A stretch of 64,000 bases of DNA from Akkermansiaceae bacterium (GCA_025354565.1 JANXMQ010000233.1:22722-86721); one strand, 5' to 3'. Shown: positions 40,330-51,675, counted from the stretch's first letter. Numbers and translations: made by a program. The notes: generated from the letters alone by a model not told the origin.

Positions 40330-41376
40330 TCGGGGGGGGAGTGGTTTGGTGGGGTTTAGGGCGGGGATGGGGACGGGTTTTAGGTGGTCGGCGCGTTTGA
40401 AGAAGAGGTCGAGATCGCCGCCGGAGTCGGCGAGGAGGCGTTGGAAGCGGGGCATCTCGTCGGCATAGAGGCTGAGGGAGACGAGGTGGCCGTTGTTGAG
40501 GTTTTCATGCAGCCAGGCTTCGAGGCCGTGGCCGCCCCAGCGGCGGTGAAGCTGGCGGAAGTGGTCGCGAAGGGTGGCGAGGATGGCGGCTTTTTTTTGC
40601 CGCATGAGGGCGGGGGATTGGCCGGAGGCGTAGAGGGCGGCGAGCTGGGTGCGGGTGCGCTCGATTTCATGGTAGAACTCGCGGCGGCGGCGGAGACGGC
40701 CTTGGTATTGCCGCAGATCGGTAAGGCGACCGGCGGCGAGGAGCCAGCGTTGCACGCCTTCTTCGGCGACGGTGTTGGCGAGGGATTCGTTGAAGAGGGT
40801 GTCGCCCCAGTGGAAGAGTTTGTGGTGGGTGAGTTCGTGGAAGAGGGTCTCGGCGAGGTCGATGTCGGGGTAGTCGAGGAAGGTGTTGAGGATGGGGTCG
40901 TGGAACCAGCCGAGGGTGGAGTAGGCATCGACGCCGCCGACGAAGACGTCGTAGTGCTGGGCGCGGAGTTGCTGGGCGAGGGCGACGGTGGCTTGCTCGC
41001 GGAAGTAGCCACGGTAGTCCATGGAGCCGATGAGGGGGTAGTGCCAGGTTTTGGGTTTCAGGGAGAACTCGGGGGCGGCGTAGAGGACCCAGACGACGTG
41101 GTCACGCCCGAGATCGGTGTATTTCCCGTAGCTGGCGGTGCCGGGGAGGGAGAGGTGAGCGGTGGCAAAGCGGCGGATTTGCTGGACGGTGGTGAGTTGG
41201 CGACGGACGGCTGGCGAGGTGGCGGGATCGGCAAGGACGGCGGGGATGGGGCGGCTCTTGGAGAGGATTTCCCATTGGCCGCCGATGGCTTGGCCGTAGA
41301 ATTGGGCGGTCTGGCAGGAAATGAGCAGCCCACAGGCGGCGCTGAGTGCGGGGAAGAGGATGGGGAGGCGAGGCAT
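40180..41376 (-). CDS. Putative aminopeptidase (zincin; DUF2265-type) lipoprotein
   Basis: Lipobox-like LLISCQT; AETLFHELTHHKLF, LFNESLANTVAEEG. The last 150 nt overlap the convergent gene. Confidence 0.8.
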   Translation of the reverse strand: MPRLPILFPALSAACGLLISCQTAQFYGQAIGGQWEILSKSRPIPAVLADPATSPAVRRQLTTVQQIRRFATAHLSLPGTASYGKYTDLGRDHVVWVLYAAPEFSLKPKTWHYPLIGSMDYRGYFREQATVALAQQLRAQHYDVFVGGVDAYSTLGWFHDPILNTFLDYPDIDLAETLFHELTHHKLFHWGDTLFNESLANTVAEEGVQRWLLAAGRLTDLRQYQGRLRRRREFYHEIERTRTQLAALYASGQSPALMRQKKAAILATLRDHFRQLHRRWGGHGLEAWLHENLNNGHLVSLSLYADEMPRFQRLLADSGGDLDLFFKRADHLKPVPIPALNPTKPLPPRLKRQPSDAGVNWAVQAVLRGDALLDRCRLRLQICEARLPRAHLRRCRFG

Positions 41377-41493
41377 GGCGGGGGTGAAATCTCCGGCGAG
41401 AGGCTCGACGGGATGGGGGATTTCCACAAGCGGTGAGTGAGACGGGTATTTCCGCTTTCCTCGCTGGTGGGATTTCCCTAAACCTCGCCGGAC

Positions 41494-42420
41494 ATGAGCG
41501 AAGTCGTGCTATTATTCTCCGGACAAGGGGCCCAGAAAGTGGGCATGGGTAGGGATTGGATGGAAAACTCGGCCACCGCCCGGCAGATGGCGATGCGGGC
41601 GGATGAGGTGCTGGGATTTTCCCTCTCGGAGATCATGGGCGAAGGGCCGGAGGAGGAGCTGACGAAGACCTCGCGGTGCCAGCCGACACTGTATTTGCAC
41701 GGGCTGATGGGGCTGGCGCTGCTGCGCGAGCGGGTGGGGGATTTGGTGGCGGTGGCGACGGCGGGTTTGTCGCTGGGGGAGTTCACGGCGCATGCGGCGG
41801 CGGGGAGTTTTTCGTTTGAAGACGGCTTGCGCCTCGTCGCGCGGCGGGGGGCTTTCATGGAGGCTGCGTGCCAGGCGACCGAGGGGGCGATGGCAGCAAT
41901 GATCGGCGGCGAGGAGGCTCAGGTCCGCGCGCTGGCGCTCGAAGCGGACGTGGATGTGGCGAATTTCAACGCGCCTGGGCAGATCGTTTTGTCAGGAACC
42001 GTGGCGGGGATCGACACGGTGATGGCCCGCGCGAAGGAGTTCGGCATCCGCAAGGCGGTCAAGCTGAACGTCGCGGGAGCTTATCATTCGCGGCTGATGC
42101 AGGGCGCACAGGATCAGCTTGCGGCCGAACTCGCCGGGGTGGACATCCAGGTGCCGGGGATGCCGGTGATTTGTAATTTCGCCGCCTCAGTCGTCGCGGA
42201 TCCCGCTGATATCCGCAGCATGTTGGAGCGACAGGTGACCGGCTCCGTGCGATGGACGGAATCCATCCAGGCGCTGATCGCGATGGGGCATCGCACCTTT
42301 CTGGAACTCGGTCCCGGCAAGGTTCTGGCCGGGTTGGTGGGCAAGATTGATAAGGAGGTATGCGTCCATTCCGTGGAGGATTTTGCCTCGCTGGAAGCAG
42401 CGGTGGAAGCACTTTCCTGA
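41494..42420 (+). CDS. fabD: Malonyl CoA-acyl carrier protein transacylase
   Basis: LLFSGQGAQKVGMGRDW, GLSLGEFTA, FNAPGQIVLSG. Confidence 0.96.
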   Translation: MSEVVLLFSGQGAQKVGMGRDWMENSATARQMAMRADEVLGFSLSEIMGEGPEEELTKTSRCQPTLYLHGLMGLALLRERVGDLVAVATAGLSLGEFTAHAAAGSFSFEDGLRLVARRGAFMEAACQATEGAMAAMIGGEEAQVRALALEADVDVANFNAPGQIVLSGTVAGIDTVMARAKEFGIRKAVKLNVAGAYHSRLMQGAQDQLAAELAGVDIQVPGMPVICNFAASVVADPADIRSMLERQVTGSVRWTESIQALIAMGHRTFLELGPGKVLAGLVGKIDKEVCVHSVEDFASLEAAVEALS

Positions 42421-42516
42421 GGCTGTATGCGGGCGGGGAAAAATTTCGGAAATGCTTGAAAAAGTGATTGCGCTGCTTCGGGGAGGTCCATAGCTTCCCG
42501 CACCCGAGCGGGACAT

Positions 42517-42593
42517 GGAGCGGTAGCTCAGTTGGTTAGAGCGCCAGCCTGTCACGTTGGAGGTCGCGGGTTCGAGTCCCGTCCGCTCCGCCA
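42517..42593 (+). tRNA. tRNA-Asp (GTC), encoded CCA
   Basis: ggagcggtagctcagttggttagagcgccagcctgtcacgttggaggtcgcgggttcgagtcccgtccgctccgcca folds as a cloverleaf with anticodon gtc. Confidence 0.97.
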
Positions 42594-42612
42594 TCCCTGT
42601 TTCGGTAAAATC

Positions 42613-42645
42613 AACCCCGCCTGCAAAGGCGGGGTTTTTCTTTTA
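42613..42645 (+). terminator. Rho-independent terminator after tRNA-Asp
   Basis: aaccccgcc-tgcaaa-ggcggggtttttctttt. Confidence 0.9.
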
Positions 42646-42775
42646 GCCGAGATTTCTGAACTTAACCCGAGTAGGGGAAGACCCCATATTTACAATGGCG
42701 CGTTCTGGGTTTTCCAAATCGGCACGTTGTTGATCAGCGGTGCAAACTATCGCCGCTTCGGCGATTCAGGAAGAC

Positions 42776-43108
42776 TCACTTCTTTTTGTTCGCGGGCTTT
42801 GGCTTCGCGGGTTTGGGCGCGGGCGCTTTGGCAGCAATCGCCATGATCTCCTTGTCGTCAAGTTTGCCGTCATGGTTGGTATCGAGGGGCTTGAGTAGCG
42901 GATCATTGGGGTTGCTCGCAAAGTCACTCTTCATGGTATCACCTTCGGCGACGTTGATGATGTGGTTATGGTCCGTATCATACTTCGCGTAAACTTCCGG
43001 ATGGGGAAGCGGGGCATTCGGCTTCGCTGGTTCCTTGGCGAGGGAGACGGGAGACGCCGCGAAAGTGATCAGTGCGGCGGCAGGTAACATCCATTTCGTG
43101 TGTTGCAT
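42776..43108 (-). CDS. Secreted EF-hand protein with Lys/Pro/Ala-rich C-terminus
   Basis: Signal peptide; DTDHNHIINVAE and DTNHDGKLDDKE loops. Confidence 0.85.
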   Translation of the reverse strand: MQHTKWMLPAAALITFAASPVSLAKEPAKPNAPLPHPEVYAKYDTDHNHIINVAEGDTMKSDFASNPNDPLLKPLDTNHDGKLDDKEIMAIAAKAPAPKPAKPKPANKKK

Positions 43109-43507
43109 ATCAGTATTAGGGTTATTTGCCCCATGACCGGGGTCTGCTCGACAATTTGCAGGATACCATGCCGAATACAAGAATGTTATCCAATCATTGA
43201 GGCGATTTTCAATGAGAACCCATGTTAAAAATGTAACTTACTTATTCTTCTCCAGCCATTCCTTGCGCGCTTCGATGTCGATAGCGGGTACGGTGGCTGT
43301 TTCTACGGCGAATCCGAAAGCGGTCAGGGTGAGCGCTGGGTGGTTTGGAGAATCAGATTTTGCATTTTTTGTTTCTGGAAAACCGCTGATCGGATGCCAA
43401 GCACGATTTAGCGTGGGGAAAAAGCATGAACACAAAAAAGCCTAGCGGAGGAAATCCGGTTTCGCCAAAATGGAGCTTGGAGCACGCGGAATCGAAGGTA
43501 TTGATAG

Positions 43508-44512
43508 ATGCAAACCATGATCCCAAGCCCCGCACACAAACATCTGTTCTATACGGAAATGGCGAAGCTGCTGGATGCGGGTTTCGACATCCGCAAGGCG
43601 GCGGCAGTGCTTCAGGACACGCGCCTGCCTAGGCCGCAAGCGGTGATGTTGAAGGATTTGAATAGCGGGTTGGACGCCGGGCAAACGATCGCGGCTGCGT
43701 TTGGCAAGGATCTTAAGGCCATTACGGATCTCGAGCGCGGCATGATCGATGCGGGCGAGCGTGGCGGGAAACTGGCCCCCGCATTTCAACACCTAGCGGA
43801 CTATTTCGGCATGTTGGCCGCCACCCGCCGGGAAGCGGTGAAGAGCATGATCTATCCACTCATCGTGCTGCACCTCGGGGTTTTCATCGCCACCGTGCCA
43901 GCCGCCATGATGAAGGGGGATCAGAGCGCCGGAAATATCCTGCTCGGCCTGGTGGTGATGTTGTTAGGGTTTTACGTGGGAGCCTGCGTTATCTTCATGG
44001 TGGTTCGATCCGGGTTCAGGATGGCACCTGAAAATGCTGGCATCGACCGCTTGCTCAATCTCATTCCGTGGGTCGGTAAGGCCCGCCGCAACATAGCGAT
44101 GGCGAGATTTTGTAAAGTCTATCATGCCTGCGTGTTGGCCGGTATTTCAATGACCGAAACCGTGCGTCTGGCCACGGAGGCAGCACAGAGCGGGGTCATC
44201 CGGGAGGCGGGGCGGCGCTTGGTGGAGGTGGCGAAAACCGGGCACGCGCTCGGTCCGCAATTCATCGTATGTGACGCGTTTCCCAAGACCTTCGCACGAT
44301 CTTATTCGATTGGTGAGGAAGCGGGTACGCTGGACAAGGATCTCGCCCGCTGGTCGCGGATATTTCAAGAAGACGCCATCGCTGCGGCCAAATCGCTGGC
44401 AGTCATGGTGCCCAAGGTTCTGTATTTTTTTATCCTCGGCTTCGTCGCGTGGCAAGTCGTGGGATTCTTCAACGACTTCTATACGGGGATGTTCAAGCAG
44501 CTCGACGAGTGA
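43508..44512 (+). CDS. Type II secretion system F-family inner membrane protein
   Basis: GspF-like repeats (LLDAGFDIRKA, GERGGKLAPAFQHLADYF, GISMTETVRLA) with TM helices. Confidence 0.87.
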   Translation: MQTMIPSPAHKHLFYTEMAKLLDAGFDIRKAAAVLQDTRLPRPQAVMLKDLNSGLDAGQTIAAAFGKDLKAITDLERGMIDAGERGGKLAPAFQHLADYFGMLAATRREAVKSMIYPLIVLHLGVFIATVPAAMMKGDQSAGNILLGLVVMLLGFYVGACVIFMVVRSGFRMAPENAGIDRLLNLIPWVGKARRNIAMARFCKVYHACVLAGISMTETVRLATEAAQSGVIREAGRRLVEVAKTGHALGPQFIVCDAFPKTFARSYSIGEEAGTLDKDLARWSRIFQEDAIAAAKSLAVMVPKVLYFFILGFVAWQVVGFFNDFYTGMFKQLDE

Positions 44513-44684
44513 AGTTACTTCTTATTGATGGATGTGGAACCACCGTGCCATGACGTGATACCGACTATGGGGTCCTCGTGATTTTCAAAATCCCACAGTG
44601 AGCAGAATCGTGGCGAGCCAATGGAATTCTATGATGTTTGTCAGGAGCAAGTGAGAGACGGTTGTGCTTCCTGATTCAAACAAA

Positions 44685-44715
44685 ATGCCCGGGCTTCTGT
44701 TTGAAGCCCGGGCAT
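44685..44715 (-). terminator. Strong hairpin terminator for the RRM gene
   Basis: atgcccgggcttc-tgttt-gaagcccgggcat; T-rich on the minus-strand 3' side. Confidence 0.8.
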
Positions 44716-44745
44716 CCGGTAAAATTTTGTTAGAGAACAGTGTGG

Positions 44746-45183
<438 letters not shown>

Positions 45184-45579
45184 TTGATTCAATTCTAAAT
45201 GACGCCATGATGATTCTTGCACTTTCTCGGATCATGGCGTCACGGATCAAAGCAAGCGCGACCGCGCAAACTTTCGCCGCTAAATCGACTCATCAATAGG
45301 CTGATGCAAAACGACTTGGCAACCTTCATTTTTTTTATTATCGCTCCGCCGGATGTCGCGGGGATCTTCGCATACTTCCAGTCCGCCAATGGATCAGGAT
45401 TTCTGTTTGACTTTGGGCAATGAGCTTGTCAGTTAAGAACGCCTCCAAGCCAGCCTTGTGGCGATCTTGGCAGGGCGACGGAAACCCAGAATATGCGCCG
45501 CAATCGCCCGGAATGGCAGGGCGGCATGGGGGGGCGTCGTTTGTAAATCCACCCGAATTTCATTTTCACGTTTCCGCTC

Positions 45580-48500
45580 ATGTCCCTTCGTCTCTGTTAC
45601 TTCCGTGCTGCCAATTCGTGGGTGATTTCCCTGATTTTGTTAGGCATGGCCGCACGGTCAAGAGCCCAAGTGGACCCGGAGATCAATAAGGAACTGTGGA
45701 AACAAAAATACGGCGTGCTCACCGCGCAACTGAACGAACAGACGCCCTATGTCGGCTGGCTGGTCCAGGATGCGGATGGTGACGGAGTGAAAAATCGGGA
45801 CGAATTCATCGCAGGGACCAATCCTTTCAAGAAACAGCCCGGTCAAGCCCATTTCTATCCGCCCGCGATCACCGCAGACAGCTCGACGCTCTCACTGACA
45901 TTTCCCACCCAACCCGGAAAACTCTATGGTTTGGAAAGCAACCCAACGCTGATGGACGTCTGGTCGGGCGTAGCCATGCCCGGAATCACTGGAGACGGGA
46001 CTGGGAAAACGCTGACCGTGCCAAAAAGCGCCGGTCACTTTTTTCATCTAACCGTATCGGATCAGGACACACAGGCGGATCATGTCAGCGATTGGGCGAA
46101 GATTATGTTAGGGCTGTCAACTGCCTCGCCGGTCGGGTCGCAAACCAGTTTCGACCATACCTCGCTCGCCGCCAACCTTCAGGCGCAGAACCGGGTCGCC
46201 CTCAGCGCGATCGACACTGCCATGACGGCACCTGCCACCAGCACGAGCCCGGCCACCGACCTCGCATTGATTCGCATCACCCGCTCGGGCTACATGCTGC
46301 TGGGTCCAATCACCGTGCCACTATCAAAAAGCGGAACCGCAGTGGAGGGGATCGACTACGCACCACTGCCGGCGTCAATTACCTTTCCGGCAGGTGTGAA
46401 CTCGCTAGATATTATTCTCACCCCGCTGTTCAGCTCCGGGAGGACGAGCACGGCCACGGTGGTTCTAGCCCCAGCGACTGCGGATTCTCCAAGCGCGGCG
46501 GGGAACTATACATTAACCGGACCGGCCAGTGCCGGCGTGACGCTCTACCCTGCGGCAAATCCCGCCGGCACGGGCCTGACAGCGAATTATTATCCAGGCT
46601 CCAGTTCCACCTATACCAGCCTGCTCAATTTCGATGGCGTGGCGGCGAGTTATGGTTATACCAAAACCAACTCCACGTCTGGTACGGCTGTCATCACCTA
46701 CTCCCTAACACCCGCCACGCCATACGTTGTGGGCAGATCGGTCAACCTCCAGTTCACCTCTGGAAATCTGAATATCACCGCATTTAACTCTCTCAGGACT
46801 TATACCGTCATCGCACCCGTCACCGCGAATTCCTTCACGGTGGCGCTCACCGGCACCGGTATGCCAAGCAGCAATTCCGGAAGTGCCATCATCAGCGGCT
46901 TCCGGCCACCCGTCACCCTAACCGCGCCGACGGTGGATTTTTACTGGTATTATGGAACTCCTAACGGAAATACCTATGTCAATGCCGACAACTTCTCGGT
47001 CACATGGGATGGTTGGCTCTCACCGGGCAGCCAAGGAAACTATACCTTCCGCCTCGATGCGGATGACAAGGCGCGGGTTCTCATCGATACCGGCAGCGGT
47101 TACCAACAGGTTCTCGAAAATGGCTGGGACACGCCCGCGACCGGGGGCTACAAGCTAAGCAACCCGATCACCCTGGCCGCTGCTGGTAGCCGTTACCCGG
47201 TGCGCGTGGAATTCGTGGAAACCACCGGTTCCGCCAAATGCAAATTCCAATGGCAGCTCAATGCCGGAAGTTTCGCTAATATCCCCGTTGCCAACATTTA
47301 TACTGACAATGCGGGAGCCACCACCGGATGGAACGCTAATTACTATAGCAACCCGACATTCACCCCGCCCGCCGCCCACACGCAAACGGATTCAGATGTC
47401 AGCAGCGGCAACGGCGGCGACTGGGGCACCGGCTCGCCAGATCCGGCGATCTTTCATAATAATTTCACAGCCAGATGGAGCGGCCAGATCCTGCCCCAAT
47501 ACTCGCAGAAATATTACTTCGTCGCACGGGCAGATGACGGGGTAAAACTATGGGTCAACCGTCAGTTGATCGTGGATCGCTGGACTAACAGTGGTGCCGT
47601 CGATACCATCGGCTCCATCGATCTCCAAGCCAATGTGCTATATGACATAACAATGGAATACTATGAAGGGACTGGCTCGGCGGAGGCGCATCTCTCATGG
47701 TACAGTGATGACCAGGCGAAACAGATCATCCCCACGGAGCGGTTATTTCCGACTATCACCGGCGCGACCCCGCTGACCGGCAACCCGCCTGCCGGAAATC
47801 CGGCGATCACCAGTCCCACCAGCGCGGTGACGGTATTGGGTTCAAGTCCGCCCTTCAGCATGACACTCACCGGCAGCAATGGTGGCACCTTCACCGCCAG
47901 CGGCTTGCCATCATGGCTGACACTCGTTAACGGGGTTCTAACCGGCACCCCCCCGGCGGCTGGGATCTATCAGTTCACCGTCACCACGACCAATGCCACG
48001 GGCAGCGCCAGCGTAGTTGTCACGCTCCAAGTTCTGGCCGCTGCGAACCAACTCACCCGTGATGTGTGGACCACTTCAGTGACAGGGGCGGCGCTTGCCG
48101 ATGTGCCATGGACCTCGCCACCCACGTCCAGCGACATAGTCACTGCCGCAGAGGACTCCACTCCCCAGGTAAGCAACACCGGCGAACGGCTGCGCGGCTA
48201 CTTCATTGCCCCGGTCACGGGAAACTATTATTTCTGGATCGCTGCGAGCAGCCCTGCGGAGTTATGGATTTCCAACAACTCCGAACCCGTCAACAAAGTA
48301 CGTCGCGCGTTCGTCACGGGGCCATCCGGAACCAATGCCCGCACCTGGTTTGCCCAACCGAACCAGCAGTCCCAGTGGCTGTCGCTCATCGGCGGCGTGG
48401 AATATTATTTCGAGGCGCTGCATAACACCGGTGCAAATGGAGCCGGCAACCATCTATCGGTCGCCTGGTTTCTCGATGCCACAGGGACCACTCCCAATCC

Positions 48501-51500
48501 GATCACTAACGGCTGTCCGCCCGCCATGGCAGATGTCGGCGGAATACTGCCGAGTCCAGTGCTATCGCCATGGGACAATCCGCCGACCACCACGGTTCCC
48601 GGCACGCTTTACACCACCAATCTCCAAGGTGCCGCCGGGCTTTCTAACATCACTGCCGCCGGTGGCGCGTTTCTCCGGGTAAATGGCAGCGCCGCCGTGC
48701 TTCAACTTAACTACTCCGGCCTGACATCGGGCGTAGTTTCACGCGGCATTTATAACAGCACGGGCCAGCTCGTATTCAATCTTGATGCCCAAGACAAGAA
48801 CTACCCAGCCCTAAAAACCTCCGACGGCGGCTATTCGTGGAACATGCAGCCCGCCGATCTAACAGACATTAGCAACGGCGGAATCTATCTGAAAATCGCA
48901 ACGACCAACAACCCGACCGGCGAAATAACAGGCACCTTCGGAAAAATCGCCGGTTCGCAGACCGCGCCCGAAACGCCAGCCTATCCGGCTTGGGCCGACC
49001 TCCACGCCAGCAGCGACGCCGCGAACTCGCGTTTCCTCACCCAGGCCACCTTCGGCCCCGGCCCGACTGATATGGCCGATGTCAAAGCCTCCGGCTACCG
49101 GACCTGGATCGATAACCAGTTCACGACTACCACCGTGACCCACCACATCCCCTACATCCTCGCGAACCTCAGCAACGACCCGCAGGTCCTTTATGGCAGT
49201 AACTTGTTCTTCAATTCATGGTGGAAAAACGCCGTCACCGCGCCGGACCAACTGCGCCAGCGCGCCGCCTTCGCCCTTAGCGAAATCCTCGTCATTTCAG
49301 ATACGGGTCCGCTGAACAACAATGGACGGGTACTCGCGGATTACAATGATACTCTGCTAGATACTTGTTTCGGAAATTTCCGCGACATCCTCAAACAAGT
49401 CACCCTCAGTCCGGCGATGGGCGTCTATCTAGACATGCGCGGCAACACCGCAGGCAATATCCAGTCCGGACTCCATCCTAACGAAAACTACGCCCGTGAA
49501 ATCATGCAGTTGTTTTCCGCCGGACTCTATCGAAAGTGGCCGGATGGCAGCCTCGTGCTCGATTCCACCGCTAGCCCGGTGCCGACATACGACCAGAGCG
49601 TTATCACCGGCATGGCCCGTGTCCTAACCGGTTGGAACTGGGGCCAGGCGCTGGTCGGTGGCCGCCTGCCGACCAATTTCAACCCGTCCTCGAACTACCT
49701 CGACCCCATGCTCTTGGTGCCGTTGAAACACGAACCCGGCAGCAAGATCCTGCTAGACAATGTGGTGCTGCCAGCCGCCACCATCGTCAACCAAAGTGAT
49801 GCCTCCACCGATCCCTCGTCCACGCTCGCCGTCCAATCCACCGACCCCGTTCTGGGCGCGGGAAATTTGGTCACCACCACCATCACTAACCGTTATGACT
49901 TGGCCAGCCTCAAGGATCTGGAAGCGGCGATCGATAGCATCGTTAGCAACTCCGCGACCGGGCCTAACATCTGCCGCCAACTCATCCAGCGGCTCGTCAC
50001 CAGCAACCCGACACCAGCCTACGTCGCACGCGTGGTGCGGGCCTTCAATGGCGAACAAAACGTGGATGGGATCGCGACCGGCGTGCGTGGCGAAATGAAG
50101 GATATCCTCCGCGCTATTCTGCTAGATTACGAGGCCCGCGATCCGACGGCGGCGGCGGATGTCAAATTCGGCAAACAACGCGAGCCACTGCTCCGTATCA
50201 CCGGACCGGCCCGCGCGTTTCCGGTGGCCGGTTTTCCTAACAGTACCTACCGCCAGCTTGGTCTGCAACCGATGCTGGTAAAAACCCCGACACCCCACCG
50301 CCTGGGCAACGGTGAAAACGTGCTCCTGAATACCTACACGGACTCGGGGGCCGTGAGCGCAAAGGTGCCGACGAGCCAAGCGTATTCGACGAAAAACACG
50401 ACCCCCGCTTACAGTTTGGACGGCCCGACGGGAATCGCGACGATCACCGCGCCGGGCTATCAGGCGGGAGATACGGTGGCCCTGCAATTCACCTCCGGCA
50501 CTCTTGGCTCGACGTCGCCCTTCAATGCGGTCCAGAACTACAGCGTAATCTCAGCCACGCCGACGGCCTTTACGGTTGGCATCGGCGCGAATTTCGTCGG
50601 CACTCTGACCGGCAACACCTACACACCTAACAATTTCACCGTTGACATCAATTCTCTAACTTCTCCAGCCTATAACAACATCGGCAACACCGTGACCATC
50701 ACCGCGTCCGGCTATATCGCAGGGCATCAGTTGTATTTGAAATTTTCCTCCGGCGGTTTGGCGGGTGCGGGTTTCGACGGGGTTTACCCGATCACCAGCG
50801 CCAGTGGGACCAGCTTCACAGTTGGCCTAGGATCGAGCCCGTCTAACACCTCGGGAAATGTCCTAATCCCTCGCCTCAGCGGCGGCTATACCGTGACCGC
50901 CAGCGGCAACGTCTCCTCCATCTCGCTCCAAACCTCGACCAACCACAACCTGAACATCGGCGACCAGGTGCAGATCGACTTCCTCATAACCAACTCGGGA
51001 ACACCCGCCCAGAGCGGCGTTTACACCGTGGCCAGCATCGGCGGATCCAATCTTTTCAGCGTCACCACACCCACGCAGATCACCTCGGGTTCCCAAGGCA
51101 GCAGCGGCATGGTGGCCTATCCATTGGTCGTTTCCCCATGGACTCGCGACGGCACCGTGACTGTGAATCTATCAACTTGGAACATCGGCTACAGCCAGAA
51201 CGAACTCAACCAGACACCGCTGGACTCCACCAATGTTTTCAATTTCTTCTATCCCGACTATCATTATCCGGGACCGATCGCGCAGGCGGGCATGACGACT
51301 CCTGAGTTTCAACTCACCAATGATTCTAACACCATGAATCTAACTAACGCGATCGCTGGCAACATTCTCAGCGGCGGCAACCTTAACGGCTACACCAGTT
51401 ATAAAAGCGGTGGCGGCGCGGTCACTCTGGATCTCGGTCCCTACATGACTCCCGGCTTGACATCTAACACCGGCGTGCCCGGGCTAGTGGACACGCTGGG

Positions 51501-51675
51501 GATTTTACTAACTGGTGGAAATCTCAGCAGCTCGGCGCGCACCACCATCATCAACTACGTGGCCAACACCACGAATTTCCCCTACACCACACCGACCTCC
51601 ACCCAGATGCGCGACCGGGTCCGCGCCATTGTTCACCTGATAGTCACTTCCGCCGAGTATGCAATCCAGAAATAA
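45580..51675 (+). CDS. Giant secreted multidomain DUF1800 protein (Calx-beta-like, PA14-like, CHRD-like and DUF1800 regions)
   Basis: DUF1800 motifs (RFLTQATFGPGPTDMADV, RQRAAFALSEILV, NENYAREIMQLFSAGLY), PA14-like NYTFRLDADDKARVLID, 2031 aa. Confidence 0.9.
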   Translation: MSLRLCYFRAANSWVISLILLGMAARSRAQVDPEINKELWKQKYGVLTAQLNEQTPYVGWLVQDADGDGVKNRDEFIAGTNPFKKQPGQAHFYPPAITADSSTLSLTFPTQPGKLYGLESNPTLMDVWSGVAMPGITGDGTGKTLTVPKSAGHFFHLTVSDQDTQADHVSDWAKIMLGLSTASPVGSQTSFDHTSLAANLQAQNRVALSAIDTAMTAPATSTSPATDLALIRITRSGYMLLGPITVPLSKSGTAVEGIDYAPLPASITFPAGVNSLDIILTPLFSSGRTSTATVVLAPATADSPSAAGNYTLTGPASAGVTLYPAANPAGTGLTANYYPGSSSTYTSLLNFDGVAASYGYTKTNSTSGTAVITYSLTPATPYVVGRSVNLQFTSGNLNITAFNSLRTYTVIAPVTANSFTVALTGTGMPSSNSGSAIISGFRPPVTLTAPTVDFYWYYGTPNGNTYVNADNFSVTWDGWLSPGSQGNYTFRLDADDKARVLIDTGSGYQQVLENGWDTPATGGYKLSNPITLAAAGSRYPVRVEFVETTGSAKCKFQWQLNAGSFANIPVANIYTDNAGATTGWNANYYSNPTFTPPAAHTQTDSDVSSGNGGDWGTGSPDPAIFHNNFTARWSGQILPQYSQKYYFVARADDGVKLWVNRQLIVDRWTNSGAVDTIGSIDLQANVLYDITMEYYEGTGSAEAHLSWYSDDQAKQIIPTERLFPTITGATPLTGNPPAGNPAITSPTSAVTVLGSSPPFSMTLTGSNGGTFTASGLPSWLTLVNGVLTGTPPAAGIYQFTVTTTNATGSASVVVTLQVLAAANQLTRDVWTTSVTGAALADVPWTSPPTSSDIVTAAEDSTPQVSNTGERLRGYFIAPVTGNYYFWIAASSPAELWISNNSEPVNKVRRAFVTGPSGTNARTWFAQPNQQSQWLSLIGGVEYYFEALHNTGANGAGNHLSVAWFLDATGTTPNPITNGCPPAMADVGGILPSPVLSPWDNPPTTTVPGTLYTTNLQGAAGLSNITAAGGAFLRVNGSAAVLQLNYSGLTSGVVSRGIYNSTGQLVFNLDAQDKNYPALKTSDGGYSWNMQPADLTDISNGGIYLKIATTNNPTGEITGTFGKIAGSQTAPETPAYPAWADLHASSDAANSRFLTQATFGPGPTDMADVKASGYRTWIDNQFTTTTVTHHIPYILANLSNDPQVLYGSNLFFNSWWKNAVTAPDQLRQRAAFALSEILVISDTGPLNNNGRVLADYNDTLLDTCFGNFRDILKQVTLSPAMGVYLDMRGNTAGNIQSGLHPNENYAREIMQLFSAGLYRKWPDGSLVLDSTASPVPTYDQSVITGMARVLTGWNWGQALVGGRLPTNFNPSSNYLDPMLLVPLKHEPGSKILLDNVVLPAATIVNQSDASTDPSSTLAVQSTDPVLGAGNLVTTTITNRYDLASLKDLEAAIDSIVSNSATGPNICRQLIQRLVTSNPTPAYVARVVRAFNGEQNVDGIATGVRGEMKDILRAILLDYEARDPTAAADVKFGKQREPLLRITGPARAFPVAGFPNSTYRQLGLQPMLVKTPTPHRLGNGENVLLNTYTDSGAVSAKVPTSQAYSTKNTTPAYSLDGPTGIATITAPGYQAGDTVALQFTSGTLGSTSPFNAVQNYSVISATPTAFTVGIGANFVGTLTGNTYTPNNFTVDINSLTSPAYNNIGNTVTITASGYIAGHQLYLKFSSGGLAGAGFDGVYPITSASGTSFTVGLGSSPSNTSGNVLIPRLSGGYTVTASGNVSSISLQTSTNHNLNIGDQVQIDFLITNSGTPAQSGVYTVASIGGSNLFSVTTPTQITSGSQGSSGMVAYPLVVSPWTRDGTVTVNLSTWNIGYSQNELNQTPLDSTNVFNFFYPDYHYPGPIAQAGMTTPEFQLTNDSNTMNLTNAIAGNILSGGNLNGYTSYKSGGGAVTLDLGPYMTPGLTSNTGVPGLVDTLGILLTGGNLSSSARTTIINYVANTTNFPYTTPTSTQMRDRVRAIVHLIVTSAEYAIQK

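Noticed and set aside
40384-41436. 350-aa + strand ORF (Gly/Glu/Val-rich)
   Set aside because: Antisense shadow of the aminopeptidase gene; biased composition expected from reading GC-rich coding DNA backwards. Same reasoning for 2016..2747, 33376..34236, 36193..36921 and 58761..59564.
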